Source: Candidatus Sulfotelmatobacter sp.
Lineage (GTDB): Bacteria; Acidobacteriota; Terriglobia; Terriglobales; Acidobacteriaceae
DNA length: 37,733 bases
Reading direction: 5' to 3'
Assembly: GCA_017883425.1 (NCBI GenBank)
Contig: JADGNP010000004.1
Span: forward strand, 1 to 37,733
Of the stretch, positions 9,421 to 17,916 are shown one piece after another. Position numbers and translations under genes: made by a program. The notes beneath the pieces are model-generated. The model was given only the letters and a program-made list of their open reading frames with translations, searched no databases and was not told where the DNA came from. Within the stretch, counting starts at the first letter, position 1. Every line of letters begins with the position of its first letter.

Positions 9421-9684
9421 TCAAAAGTGATAGAGCCAGATCGGAATGGACCTGGGAAAGATGCAAACACCCACAACCAGCACAGCCAGCAATGCCCAGT
9501 CGAACCATGGTACCGACGACAGCGCAGCTGGCGAAAACACGACCGCAAGCCACTGACGCCCGTGTGCACCCTCATCGACGCGGTGAAGCATTTTGGGCCA
9601 AAGGTCGCGGCCCAGTTCACGGCTCATGGGAGGCAACGACTGCTTTAATAGATCAGCGAACTTCTTCTGTTCTTGTTCATTCAT
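9421..9684 (-). CDS. Small one/two-TM protein overlapping the ECF sigma gene; possible anti-sigma-like partner
   Basis: 87-aa ORF with 8-nt overlap with the sigma gene; soluble N-terminus and hydrophobic C-terminal half. Partner role is by position only. Confidence 0.6.
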   Translation of the reverse strand: MNEQEQKKFADLLKQSLPPMSRELGRDLWPKMLHRVDEGAHGRQWLAVVFSPAALSSVPWFDWALLAVLVVGVCIFPRSIPIWLYHF

Positions 9685-10237
9685 GGGTTGTATCCAAGTT
9701 TCCTAGTTTCTTGCGCAATACTCGAACCGCGCGAAACAGCCGCGACTTGACAGCCGCAGTCGAGATGTTCAGCGCCTCAGCGATCTCGCTTTGGGGACAT
9801 TCTTCAATCAAGGCCAATGCGGCTACGACGCGCAGCTTGGCTGGCAATTGCTGAAAAGCCAACTGCGTGCGTTCGCGCAGCTCCCGCTGAATCGCCGGAT
9901 TACCGGCGTGGGGGTCCGGCGCGAATTCGGCGGGCAGGGTCCCGGCTAATTCTCCGTGCCGAGATCCCTCCTTCTTCAGATAATCGATCGCCACATTAGT
10001 GGCGATTCTTCTGGCCCAAGCTCCGAAACTGCGACTCGGATCGAAGCGGGCATGCGCACTGTAAATGCGCCAGAAGGTTTCGACGGTCAGATCCTCAGCC
10101 GCAGCCGGATCGCGAACGATCCGCACGACCCAACTGAAGACCTCTCCCTGGAACTGTCGAAACAGCGTCTCGAAGGCCTCGAGCTCGCCCGCGGCGAACT
10201 GCGCCAATACCTTCGGATGCTCTTCTAACAATTCCAT
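9677..10237 (-). CDS. ECF RNA polymerase sigma factor
   Basis: Region 2 (FETLFRQFQGEVFSWVVRIVRDPAAAEDLTVETFWRIY) and region 4 (LALIEECPQSEIAEALNISTAAVKSRLFRAVRVLRKKL). Confidence 0.93.
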   Translation of the reverse strand: MELLEEHPKVLAQFAAGELEAFETLFRQFQGEVFSWVVRIVRDPAAAEDLTVETFWRIYSAHARFDPSRSFGAWARRIATNVAIDYLKKEGSRHGELAGTLPAEFAPDPHAGNPAIQRELRERTQLAFQQLPAKLRVVAALALIEECPQSEIAEALNISTAAVKSRLFRAVRVLRKKLGNLDTTHE

Positions 10238-10358
10238 TTTCCTTCCCTATATACGCTTACTTGCGAGCCGCGGCGATCGTTTCATGTTTTTCTTTGGGAG
10301 AATTTTGCGAGTGTTACCGAACCACGACGGTGCGCGGGCCATTTACAATTTGAACTGT

Positions 10359-10718
10359 ATGTATTCGGCCCAGCTGCTCGATCACTTCCAGAATCCGCGC
10401 AACCCGGGCGAAGTGGCTGGCGCTGACGCCATCGCCGAAATCGAGAACCCGGCCTGCGGAGACGTGCTTCGTCTGACTTTGAAGATCAGTTCCGGACGCA
10501 TTGCGGAAATTCGATTCAAGGCCAAGGGATGCGTTCCCTCGATGGCATGTGCCTCGGCCTTGACTGAACTGGTGGCGGGCCGGACTCTGGAGGAAACTGG
10601 AGCCCTGCGCCGCGAGACCTTGATCGCGGCGGTGGGTGGATTGCCCCAGGCTTCGACGCACGCGGCACAATTGGCTCTGGACACGCTTTCCGCGGCGCTG
10701 CGCCAGCTCAAACCCTAG
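10359..10718 (+). CDS. IscU/NifU-like iron-sulfur scaffold protein (third Cys absent)
   Basis: MYSAQLLDHFQNPRNPGEV...ENPACGDVL...KGCVPSMACASALTELV; position of the canonical HCS is HAA. The longer ORF from 10065 overlaps the divergent sigma gene, so start set at 10359. Confidence 0.88.
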   Translation: MYSAQLLDHFQNPRNPGEVAGADAIAEIENPACGDVLRLTLKISSGRIAEIRFKAKGCVPSMACASALTELVAGRTLEETGALRRETLIAAVGGLPQASTHAAQLALDTLSAALRQLKP

Positions 10719-10726
10719 CTTGCAAC

Positions 10727-11569
10727 ATGCCTTACTCGCACACTCCCCGCCGCATCGCATGCCTGCAGCCGAGCGCGACCGTCATTCTCGACGCCATTGG
10801 CGAGCTTGGACGTGTGGTGGCCTGCACGCGGTATTGCGCAGATGTTGTGCCGGAGGTCGCTGACGGTTCGCGCGTAATTCTGGCCGACTCATGGACTGCC
10901 GACAGTGCGCAAATCGTTGCCGCGCAACCCGATCTCGTGATTGCGGCTGTGCCGTATCAAGAAAAAGCGGTCAGCGAAATCCTTAAGGCGGGTGCGCGGT
11001 TTCTTGGCTTGGCTCCCAAGACCCTGGCGGATATCTATACTGACATCGCGACGATCGCAGGTGCAGTCGGTGCGATGGAACGGGGAGACGGGGTAATTGC
11101 GGCCATGCAGCGCCGGATCGGGGAAGTTCGCGCCCGGACCGCGGCCACTGCTCGGCCCAGAGTCTGGTGTGAGGAATGGGGCAAGCCCCTGATCGCGTCG
11201 CAGAGATGGGTCGTGGAATTGGTCGAGGCCGCAGGAGGGGACTTCGTGGGCACTCCGGGCCGCCAGGCCTCAGCCGACGACGTCCGGGGACTCGATCCGG
11301 AAGTGATCATTGCCGCGTGGTGCGGCGCGGGAGACCGCGTCCCGCTGGAGAAGATCATTGTGGAGCGGGGCTGGCAGCAGACCGCCGCAGCGCTTTCTGG
11401 CCGCGTCTTCTGCATTCGGGACGAATTTCTCAACACTCCGGCGCCTACACTGCTCCAAGGTTTGGAGGCGCTGGCCTTCGCGATCCATCCCGAGCTGTTC
11501 CCGGGCACGAAAGGAATCCGGCAGATTACTCGCGTTCCCGCTTCCACAGCTGAGAATTCGACAGCCTGA
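10727..11569 (+). CDS. BtuF-like / periplasmic-binding-fold ABC substrate-binding protein
   Basis: RRIACLQPSATVILDAIGELGRVV..., AAQPDLVIAAVPYQEKAV, ASADDVRGLDPEVIIAAWCG; no evident signal peptide. Confidence 0.8.
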   Translation: MPYSHTPRRIACLQPSATVILDAIGELGRVVACTRYCADVVPEVADGSRVILADSWTADSAQIVAAQPDLVIAAVPYQEKAVSEILKAGARFLGLAPKTLADIYTDIATIAGAVGAMERGDGVIAAMQRRIGEVRARTAATARPRVWCEEWGKPLIASQRWVVELVEAAGGDFVGTPGRQASADDVRGLDPEVIIAAWCGAGDRVPLEKIIVERGWQQTAAALSGRVFCIRDEFLNTPAPTLLQGLEALAFAIHPELFPGTKGIRQITRVPASTAENSTA

Positions 11570-11581
11570 GTTAAGATTCCC

Positions 11582-12070
11582 TTGATGCCCCCAGCAAGCA
11601 GAGTCGAAGAGGTTCGCAGCGAGCTCGATGAGTTGGCCCAAGCAGTCTCCAGCGCGCAGGAACTCATGCAGGCGATGGTGAAACTGCTGCACGGGCGCAT
11701 GCTGAAATATAACTGGGTTGGCTTCTACATGCTCGAACCGGGCGCACAGCCACCCATGCTCGTACTGGACGCGTTCGAGGGCGCTATGACGCCGCACGTC
11801 CGCATTCCGCTCAACCAGGGCATTTGCGGCGCGGCCGCATCCAGCGGGCAAACGGTCGTAGTCGACGATGTCAGCAAAGATCCCCGGTATCTGGCGTGTT
11901 CGCTCGAGACCAAGTCCGAGATCGTCGTGCCGCTGTTTGCGCATGGCAAGGTGGTGGGCGAGTTGGATGTAGACAGCCACTTCGCAGCGGCGTTCACTCC
12001 CGAACATCAGGATCTTGTGCAGCATTGCGCCATGCTCGTCGGGAAGAAACTGGAAACCTCCGGACACTGA
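11582..12070 (+). CDS. GAF-domain protein, free methionine-(R)-sulfoxide reductase-like
   Basis: NWVGFYML...GICGAAASSGQTVVVDDVSKDPRYLACSLETKSEIVVPLF; Cys in GICG and LACS match the fRMsr pattern. Confidence 0.8.
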   Translation: MMPPASRVEEVRSELDELAQAVSSAQELMQAMVKLLHGRMLKYNWVGFYMLEPGAQPPMLVLDAFEGAMTPHVRIPLNQGICGAAASSGQTVVVDDVSKDPRYLACSLETKSEIVVPLFAHGKVVGELDVDSHFAAAFTPEHQDLVQHCAMLVGKKLETSGH

Positions 12071-12094
12071 GAGTCCAAGCATGAAAGTCCAGGA

Positions 12095-13138
12095 ATGAGA
12101 GTCGAAAAGGGCAAAGTGCGCGCCCCGGAGATCGGCCGGGTGTGGCTGAATTCGACTCCGCTCAGCTTCCGGCAGTTACGCGGGCGCGCGGTGCTGGTCG
12201 ACTTCTGGGATTACACCTGCGTCAACTGCATTCGCACTCTGCCCTATGTGCAGGCGTGGCACGAGCGCTACCGCGACAAGAGCTTGACCGTGATCGGAGT
12301 CCACACGCCCGAGTTTACCTTCGCCCAATACGAGTCGAACGTGGAGCGCGGGATCCGCGAATTCGGGCTCACCTACCCAATCGTGATCGACAGCAACCGT
12401 GAAATCTGGAAGGCCTTCGCGAACCGCTACTGGCCAACCAAATACTTGCTCGATAAAGATGGGTACCTGCGCTTCGGCCATTTCGGGGAAGGCGGCTATG
12501 GGGAGTGTGAGCAGGTGATTCATGAATTGCTGCGCGAGATTGATCCCAACGCAGACCTACCCGCCTTAATGGACCCCCTGCGCGAAGAAGATCACGTGGG
12601 CGCGGTCTGTTACCGCGCGTCGGGGGAACTCTACCTGGGACATCGCCGCGGGCGGATCGGCAACGAGGGTGGATTTAAAGAAGATCAGATTGCCGATTAT
12701 GTTTTCGGCGGAGAGACGGAAGAGAACTTCTTCTACGCGAACGGGCGCTGGGCCTCGACCGCCGAGTACTTCGAGGCCGTTGAAACCGGGCCTCATACTT
12801 TGCGATTGAAATACGAAGCATCCGCCGTAAACTTGGTCATGGCTTGCCCGCACGCCACCGCGGCCGAGGTTGTCGTTGTGCAGGACGGCAAGCCGCTCGC
12901 CCGCAAGCAGGCGACTCGAGACACGCATTTCCGTCCCAGCGCGAACGGAGGCGAGGAAGAAAGCTACGTCGCGGTCGACTCGGCGCGCATGTATTTTCTT
13001 CTGGACAATCACGAATTCGGCGAACACGAACTGGAACTGCGCTGCTCCGCGGGCGTTGCCGCGTTCGCCTTCACCTTCACCAGTTGCGTCGATCCCGTGG
13101 CTAGCGCGCTGCAGGCGGCCAGCGTGCCCGAGCCATGA
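12095..13138 (+). CDS. DipZ C-terminal-like thioredoxin family protein
   Basis: LVDFWDYTCVNCIRTLPYVQAWHERYRDKSLTVIGVHTPEF (CxxC) plus long C-terminal extension; no TM domain. Confidence 0.85.
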   Translation: MRVEKGKVRAPEIGRVWLNSTPLSFRQLRGRAVLVDFWDYTCVNCIRTLPYVQAWHERYRDKSLTVIGVHTPEFTFAQYESNVERGIREFGLTYPIVIDSNREIWKAFANRYWPTKYLLDKDGYLRFGHFGEGGYGECEQVIHELLREIDPNADLPALMDPLREEDHVGAVCYRASGELYLGHRRGRIGNEGGFKEDQIADYVFGGETEENFFYANGRWASTAEYFEAVETGPHTLRLKYEASAVNLVMACPHATAAEVVVVQDGKPLARKQATRDTHFRPSANGGEEESYVAVDSARMYFLLDNHEFGEHELELRCSAGVAAFAFTFTSCVDPVASALQAASVPEP

Positions 13139-13527
13139 AGCGCGTCGTCGCAGGCCTCATCGTAAAGGAAGGCAAGCTGCTGGTGTGCCAGCGCACCCGC
13201 CACCAGACCATGCCCTTGAAGTGGGAGTTCCCCGGCGGAAAGATTGAAGAAGGAGAACAGCCCCGCGACGCCCTGCGCCGGGAATTGGAGGAAGAACTCG
13301 GAATCCTGGCGACCATCGGAGACGAAGTCAGGCGGATTCAGCACGAGTATCCGAACGGTGGGATGGTCGAACTGCGCTTCTTCATCGTGCGCGAGCACCA
13401 GAGAGAAATCGAGAACCGCATTTTTCGTGACATGCAGTGGGCTGAACCGAAGGATCTTCCGAAGTACGACTTTCTGGAGGCCGACCTGACGCTAGTGAGG
13501 GACCTGGCCGCGGGTAAACTGCTCTAG
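13135..13527 (+). CDS. NUDIX hydrolase (MutT-like)
   Basis: Nudix box GGKIEEGEQPRDALRRELEEELG; ATGA overlap with the upstream gene. Confidence 0.92.
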   Translation: MKRVVAGLIVKEGKLLVCQRTRHQTMPLKWEFPGGKIEEGEQPRDALRRELEEELGILATIGDEVRRIQHEYPNGGMVELRFFIVREHQREIENRIFRDMQWAEPKDLPKYDFLEADLTLVRDLAAGKLL

Positions 13528-14780
13528 CCCGATCGCAGCGTCCAGAACCACACCACTGTCAGCCCGATCATCACGACAGTTGTGACCCAAGCGACCGCGT
13601 TGAACAAGCGCGTGTTCACATACTCGCCCATCAGTTCTTTTTTGTTGATGAGCAGCAGCATGAAGATCAACACGAACGGCAGCACGACCCCGTTCACCAC
13701 TTGCGACAGCACGGCGATCTTGACCAGCGGAAGGCCGGGGATCAGCACCACGGCCCCTCCCGCCACAATGAGCAGCGTATAGAGCCAGTAAAATGCCGGT
13801 GCCTCCTCGAACTTCTTTCCTACGCCCGATTCAAACCCTAATCCTTCGCACACGGTATAAGCGGTGGAAAGCGGCAAAATAGACGCCGCAAACAAAGACG
13901 CATTGAACAGGCCAACCGCGAAAAGAATGTACGCGTAATCGCCTGCCAGGGGCTTCAGGGCCTGAGCCGCATCCGCGGCGTACTTGATGTCGCGATAGCC
14001 GTGGATGTAGAGCGTGGCCGCGCAGGCCACGATGATGAACCAGGCCACCACGTCGGTAAAAATGCAGCCGGTCACGACATCGAGGCGGGAAGCCTTGAAT
14101 CCGCGCCGGGTCACGCCCTTCTCGACAATCGACGACTGCAGGTAGAACTGCATCCAGGGAGCAATCGTCGTCCCCACCACGCCGATGACCATATAGAGAT
14201 AAGCCTGCTCGCGAAAGGCCTTCAGGGCGGGTGGTTTGAAAGTCGCAATGGTCGCGTCCTTCCATAAGGGATGCGCCAGCACCCCAGCCACAATGTACGT
14301 GATGTAGAAAAACGACGCGGCCAGGAACACTTTCTCCACGCTCTTGTACTGGCCTTTCACCACAATCAGCCACACAATGACGCAGCACACCGGCACAGTC
14401 GCGAAGCGGGGAAGGCCAAATAGTTCCAGGCTGGTGGCGATGCCGATGAACTCGGTCACGATGTTGCCGAAGTTGGTGATCAGGATCCCGATCATCATCA
14501 GGAAGGTGATGCGCAGCCCGAATTCCTCGCGAATGAGGTCGCTGAGCCCCTTGCCCGTAACGGCACCCATGCGGGCGCACATTTCCTGCACCACGATCAG
14601 GGCGAGGGTGATCGGGATCATGGTCCACAGCAGAAGATGTCCGAATTGCGCCCCGGCGGACGAGTAGGTCAGGATGCCGCCGGCATCATTATCGACGTTC
14701 GCGGTAATAAAACCCGGCCCGACTACGGCGAAGAACAGCAGGATCCGGATCTTCCAACGTCTGAGCAAAGTCATGCGCAC
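13524..14780 (-). CDS. Nramp (SLC11)-related transporter lacking canonical metal-site motifs
   Basis: 418 aa, about 11 TM; GPGFITANVDNDAGGILTYSSAGAQFGH (TM1) and GTTIAPWMQFYLQSSIVEKG (TM6) align with Nramp TM1/TM6 but without DPGN and MPH. Confidence 0.85.
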   Translation of the reverse strand: MRMTLLRRWKIRILLFFAVVGPGFITANVDNDAGGILTYSSAGAQFGHLLLWTMIPITLALIVVQEMCARMGAVTGKGLSDLIREEFGLRITFLMMIGILITNFGNIVTEFIGIATSLELFGLPRFATVPVCCVIVWLIVVKGQYKSVEKVFLAASFFYITYIVAGVLAHPLWKDATIATFKPPALKAFREQAYLYMVIGVVGTTIAPWMQFYLQSSIVEKGVTRRGFKASRLDVVTGCIFTDVVAWFIIVACAATLYIHGYRDIKYAADAAQALKPLAGDYAYILFAVGLFNASLFAASILPLSTAYTVCEGLGFESGVGKKFEEAPAFYWLYTLLIVAGGAVVLIPGLPLVKIAVLSQVVNGVVLPFVLIFMLLLINKKELMGEYVNTRLFNAVAWVTTVVMIGLTVVWFWTLRSG

Positions 14781-14951
14781 TTTTCGCTGACATATGGATG
14801 GAGCAGTTTGCAGCTACCAACGACGGAACAGGATAAACGCACGCAGCGAATCTGACCAAAGGAAAAGTGCTCAAGAGGTGTAATTAGGGATGGCAGAGTT
14901 GGTGCCGGGCTTGGGTCTTGGGCTTTGGCTAAGACCTAACGCCGCCTCTTC

Positions 14952-16214
14952 TTAAAGCTTGGCCCGCAACATGCTGATCACATCATCCGAGGTGATGACG
15001 CCGGTCAGCCTGTTCTGCTGGTTCACGACGGGCAGGGTCTGCAGATTGTACTTATCGAATAATTCCGCCACTTCATTTTCCGCGACGCCTTCATGAGCGA
15101 GGACCAGCGGCTCCTGGGTCAACGACAGCATGGGTGTCGAGGTTTGCGCGAGCACCAGTCTCGCCAGCGGAACCGCACCGACCAGGGTTCCGTGAGAATC
15201 GACCAGGTAGATGGTGCTAACGACCTCGACTCCGCCTTCGAACTCGCGCAGCGAGTCGATGGCATTCTGCACGGTCGCGGCCCTGGGCAGGGCGAGGAAC
15301 TCGGTGGTCATGCGGCCCGCGGCTGTCTCTTCGCGATGCTCCAGCAGTTCGACGACGTCCTGCTGCGCCTCCGGTTCCATCTGGACCAGGATCTGTTCCG
15401 TGCGCTCTTCCGTCAGATCGCCCAGCAGGTCGGCGGCCGCGTCGGGATCCATCTCCTCGACGATGTCGGCTGCCCTGCCGGAATCCAGCGACTCCACGAT
15501 GGCTTTCTGAACCTTGGGCTCAACCTCCTCCAAAGCCTCGGCGGCCACTTCCTCATCGAGCGTCTGAAACACAGCCTGGCGCTCATCGGGCGCCAGATCT
15601 TCCACGATGTCGGCAATGTCGGCCGGGTGCAGCCTGGCGAGGCCATCGTACGAGATCTTCAGCTTCACCCGCCGAGCCGGATCGGTCTCGATCACGTCGA
15701 TGAAATTCCACGGAATACTGCGAGGAGGAATCCTGCCCAGCAGCGCCTGCAAAGCCGTCTTGGGCGCCACACCGCGCAGCAGGCGCCGGACGGCGCCGCG
15801 TGCCCCCACGTCTACCGAATGGACACGCAGCACGGGATGAGTACGGTCGGCGTCCTTGTCTTTGTCTTTCGGGGCATCGACCTGCAGGTCCACATCATTC
15901 ACGCGCACCACTTTTCGTCCGTTGATGTCGATCACCTGCTGGTCCAGCAGGTCGCGTTCCAGCAGAAACAGACCTTCTGTGCCGTGGACGGCGGGCCACT
16001 CTGCCGCCGCGGTAGTCGTCCGCACGCCGCCATTGATCGCCGACACGGCTGAAAATGGAAGAATGCGGTTGCCTGACTTGGTCTTCACGATCAGGGATGA
16101 GATCCGGGAACGGTCCTCTTGTGGAGCGAGCGTCACTTCGCGCACCCGTCCGGACGCGCCAGACGGGTCATACACGGTGGCGCCCAGCAGTTCGCTCAGG
16201 GCAAGAGTTGTCAT
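14952..16214 (-). CDS. Soluble PRC-barrel / MgtE intracellular N domain / CBS-pair protein
   Basis: PRC-barrel-like N-terminus (LLGATVYDPSGASGRVREV), MgtE-N repeats (HPADIADIVEDLAPDERQAVFQTLDEEVAAEALEEVEP...), CBS pair (MTTEFLALPRAATVQNAI...LTGVITSDDVISML); no TM helices. Confidence 0.88.
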   Translation of the reverse strand: MTTLALSELLGATVYDPSGASGRVREVTLAPQEDRSRISSLIVKTKSGNRILPFSAVSAINGGVRTTTAAAEWPAVHGTEGLFLLERDLLDQQVIDINGRKVVRVNDVDLQVDAPKDKDKDADRTHPVLRVHSVDVGARGAVRRLLRGVAPKTALQALLGRIPPRSIPWNFIDVIETDPARRVKLKISYDGLARLHPADIADIVEDLAPDERQAVFQTLDEEVAAEALEEVEPKVQKAIVESLDSGRAADIVEEMDPDAAADLLGDLTEERTEQILVQMEPEAQQDVVELLEHREETAAGRMTTEFLALPRAATVQNAIDSLREFEGGVEVVSTIYLVDSHGTLVGAVPLARLVLAQTSTPMLSLTQEPLVLAHEGVAENEVAELFDKYNLQTLPVVNQQNRLTGVITSDDVISMLRAKL

Positions 16215-16265
16215 CCCGCTAGAGCATAACCAAGTCGCGCACGATTCGGAACGAAAATCGAAAAT

Positions 16266-16296
16266 CCGACCTCGGACTTCGGACCTCGGACCTCAG
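16266..16296. repeat. Left heptanucleotide array (about 4 units, CGGACCT type)
   Basis: CCGACCTCGGACTTCGGACCTCGGACCTCAG; inverted relative to 16339-16403. Confidence 0.85.
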
Positions 16297-16338
16297 CCCC
16301 AACACGCCGCAGGCGGCAGTCAACTTTAGAGGGTAGAT

Positions 16339-16403
16339 AGGTCTGAGGTCTGAGGTCTGAGGTCTGAGGTCTGAGGTCCGAGGTCTGAGGTCCGAGGTCT
16401 GAG
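16339..16403. repeat. Right heptanucleotide tandem array (9 units, AGGTCTG/AGGTCCG)
   Basis: Nine perfect 7-bp units plus 2 nt, varying only at position 6 (T/C). Confidence 0.95.
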
Positions 16404-16470
16404 AGCGCCGCAAGATCGGCATCCAGAGCGGAAACTATAGGTCTCCCGCACCGTATAATAATCCAGTAGC

Positions 16471-17721
16471 GTGCACCTTATCTTCGATATCGTCGGGCAG
16501 ACCTTTCGCGCCCTCTGGGCGCACAAATTGCGCTCGTTTCTCACCATGTTCGGTATCGCGTGGGGCGTCGGTTCCCTGCTGTTGCTGGTCGGTCTGGGAG
16601 AGGGTTTCCGGGCCGGCAATCGTAAGCAGTTCGATTCCCTGGGCGAGAACGTGATGTTCATCTGGTCGGGCCGAGCCCCGGTGATGCAGGGGAGTTTCAC
16701 CGCTCTGCGCCAGTACTATCTCACCTACCGCGATTACGAAGACATTCTTCGCGAATGCCCCAGCGTCGCGACTGCCGCCCCGGCTATCTCCCGCGGCGAC
16801 ATCCGTGCGGTCAGCGACTTTTACCAGGCGAGCGGCCAGATCGTCGGCATCCCGGCCGTATTCAATCACATCCGTTACCTCCCGATTAACCAAGGGCGCT
16901 GGATCAACGACATGGACGATGCGCAGAAGCGCACGGTGATCGTCATCGGCGACGAAGTGCGGCGCACACTGTTTCCGGGACGCCCGGCCGTCGGTGCGAC
17001 CATCCTGCTCAACGGCATTCGCTTCACCGTGATCGGCACGCTGCAAAAAGTCGGCCACGGCGACAACATGAATCTGAACCTGCGCAGCTTTGTCCCGTTT
17101 CATGCCATGCAGAACTACTTCCGTCCTCTGAATACCGGGATCGCCACCGATGTGATCTCGTTCATCAACTATCAGCCGAGGTCGCGGGCTCTGCACGAGA
17201 CGGCGCAGCAGGAAGTCCACAAGATTATTGCCCGCAACCATGGCTTCGATGCGAACAATCCGGACTCTTTCGACGAATGGGACACCATCAAGACGGTCGA
17301 CCAGATCGGCAAGATCTTCGATGCCATGAACATGTTCCTGGGCAGCGTGGGACTGGTGACGCTCGCTCTGGGCGCAATCGGCATTATCAACATCATGCTC
17401 GTCGCAGTCGCTGACCGGACCCGCGAAATCGGCTTGCGCAAAGCCGTGGGCGCCACCAACGCCAGCATCATGTTCCAGTTTTTCGTGGAAGGAGCCTTCT
17501 TGACGCTGCTGAGTGGAGGCATTGGCATAGGAGGCGCGGCGGGCCTGATGGCTCTGCTCTCGGGGGTCGATCTCGGTCAGGGATTCGATCCACCCAAGCT
17601 GGTCGCTTCCACGGCAGCATTAGCGGTGATTTCGCTTGGTGTTGCTGGTGTGGCCGCGGGACTATATCCCGCGCGTCGCGCCGCGCGGCTCGAACCTGTG
17701 GAGGCGCTTAGGAAAGAATAG
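16471..17721 (+). CDS. MacB/FtsX-type ABC transporter permease
   Basis: GTG start; N-terminal TM, MacB periplasmic core-like region, C-terminal FtsX domain (GAIGIINIMLVAVADRTREIGLRKAVGAT). Confidence 0.9.
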   Translation: MHLIFDIVGQTFRALWAHKLRSFLTMFGIAWGVGSLLLLVGLGEGFRAGNRKQFDSLGENVMFIWSGRAPVMQGSFTALRQYYLTYRDYEDILRECPSVATAAPAISRGDIRAVSDFYQASGQIVGIPAVFNHIRYLPINQGRWINDMDDAQKRTVIVIGDEVRRTLFPGRPAVGATILLNGIRFTVIGTLQKVGHGDNMNLNLRSFVPFHAMQNYFRPLNTGIATDVISFINYQPRSRALHETAQQEVHKIIARNHGFDANNPDSFDEWDTIKTVDQIGKIFDAMNMFLGSVGLVTLALGAIGIINIMLVAVADRTREIGLRKAVGATNASIMFQFFVEGAFLTLLSGGIGIGGAAGLMALLSGVDLGQGFDPPKLVASTAALAVISLGVAGVAAGLYPARRAARLEPVEALRKE

Positions 17722-17762
17722 TCCGGGGAGGTAAGGTCGGTCTTCGTGCTTTGCATCCTCAG

Positions 17763-17830
17763 CGGCAGCTCTCCGCGAACTCTGCGGTTAAAAGCTTTAC
17801 CGCAAAGAACGCAAAGGATTCGCAAAGTGC
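17763..17830. repeat. Dispersed-type repeat (CTCTGCGGTTAAA / TTTACCGCAAAGAACGCAAAGGATTCGCAAAG)
   Basis: Imperfect palindrome around TTAAAAGCTTTA, between the two permease genes. Confidence 0.5.
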
Positions 17831-17916
17831 GCCAAGTAAAGCTGTGGCGCCCAAAACGCACCACTATTCTTGGCGCTGCAAGGTTGAGGAACCAACCATC
17901 AACAGTGAGACTCTAA

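Noticed and set aside
15093-16052. 319-aa plus-strand ORF
   Set aside because: Antisense to the MgtE-N/CBS gene; Gln/His-rich mirror translation
16339-16403. CRISPR-like array
   Set aside because: Contiguous 7-bp units without spacers; a minisatellite, not CRISPR
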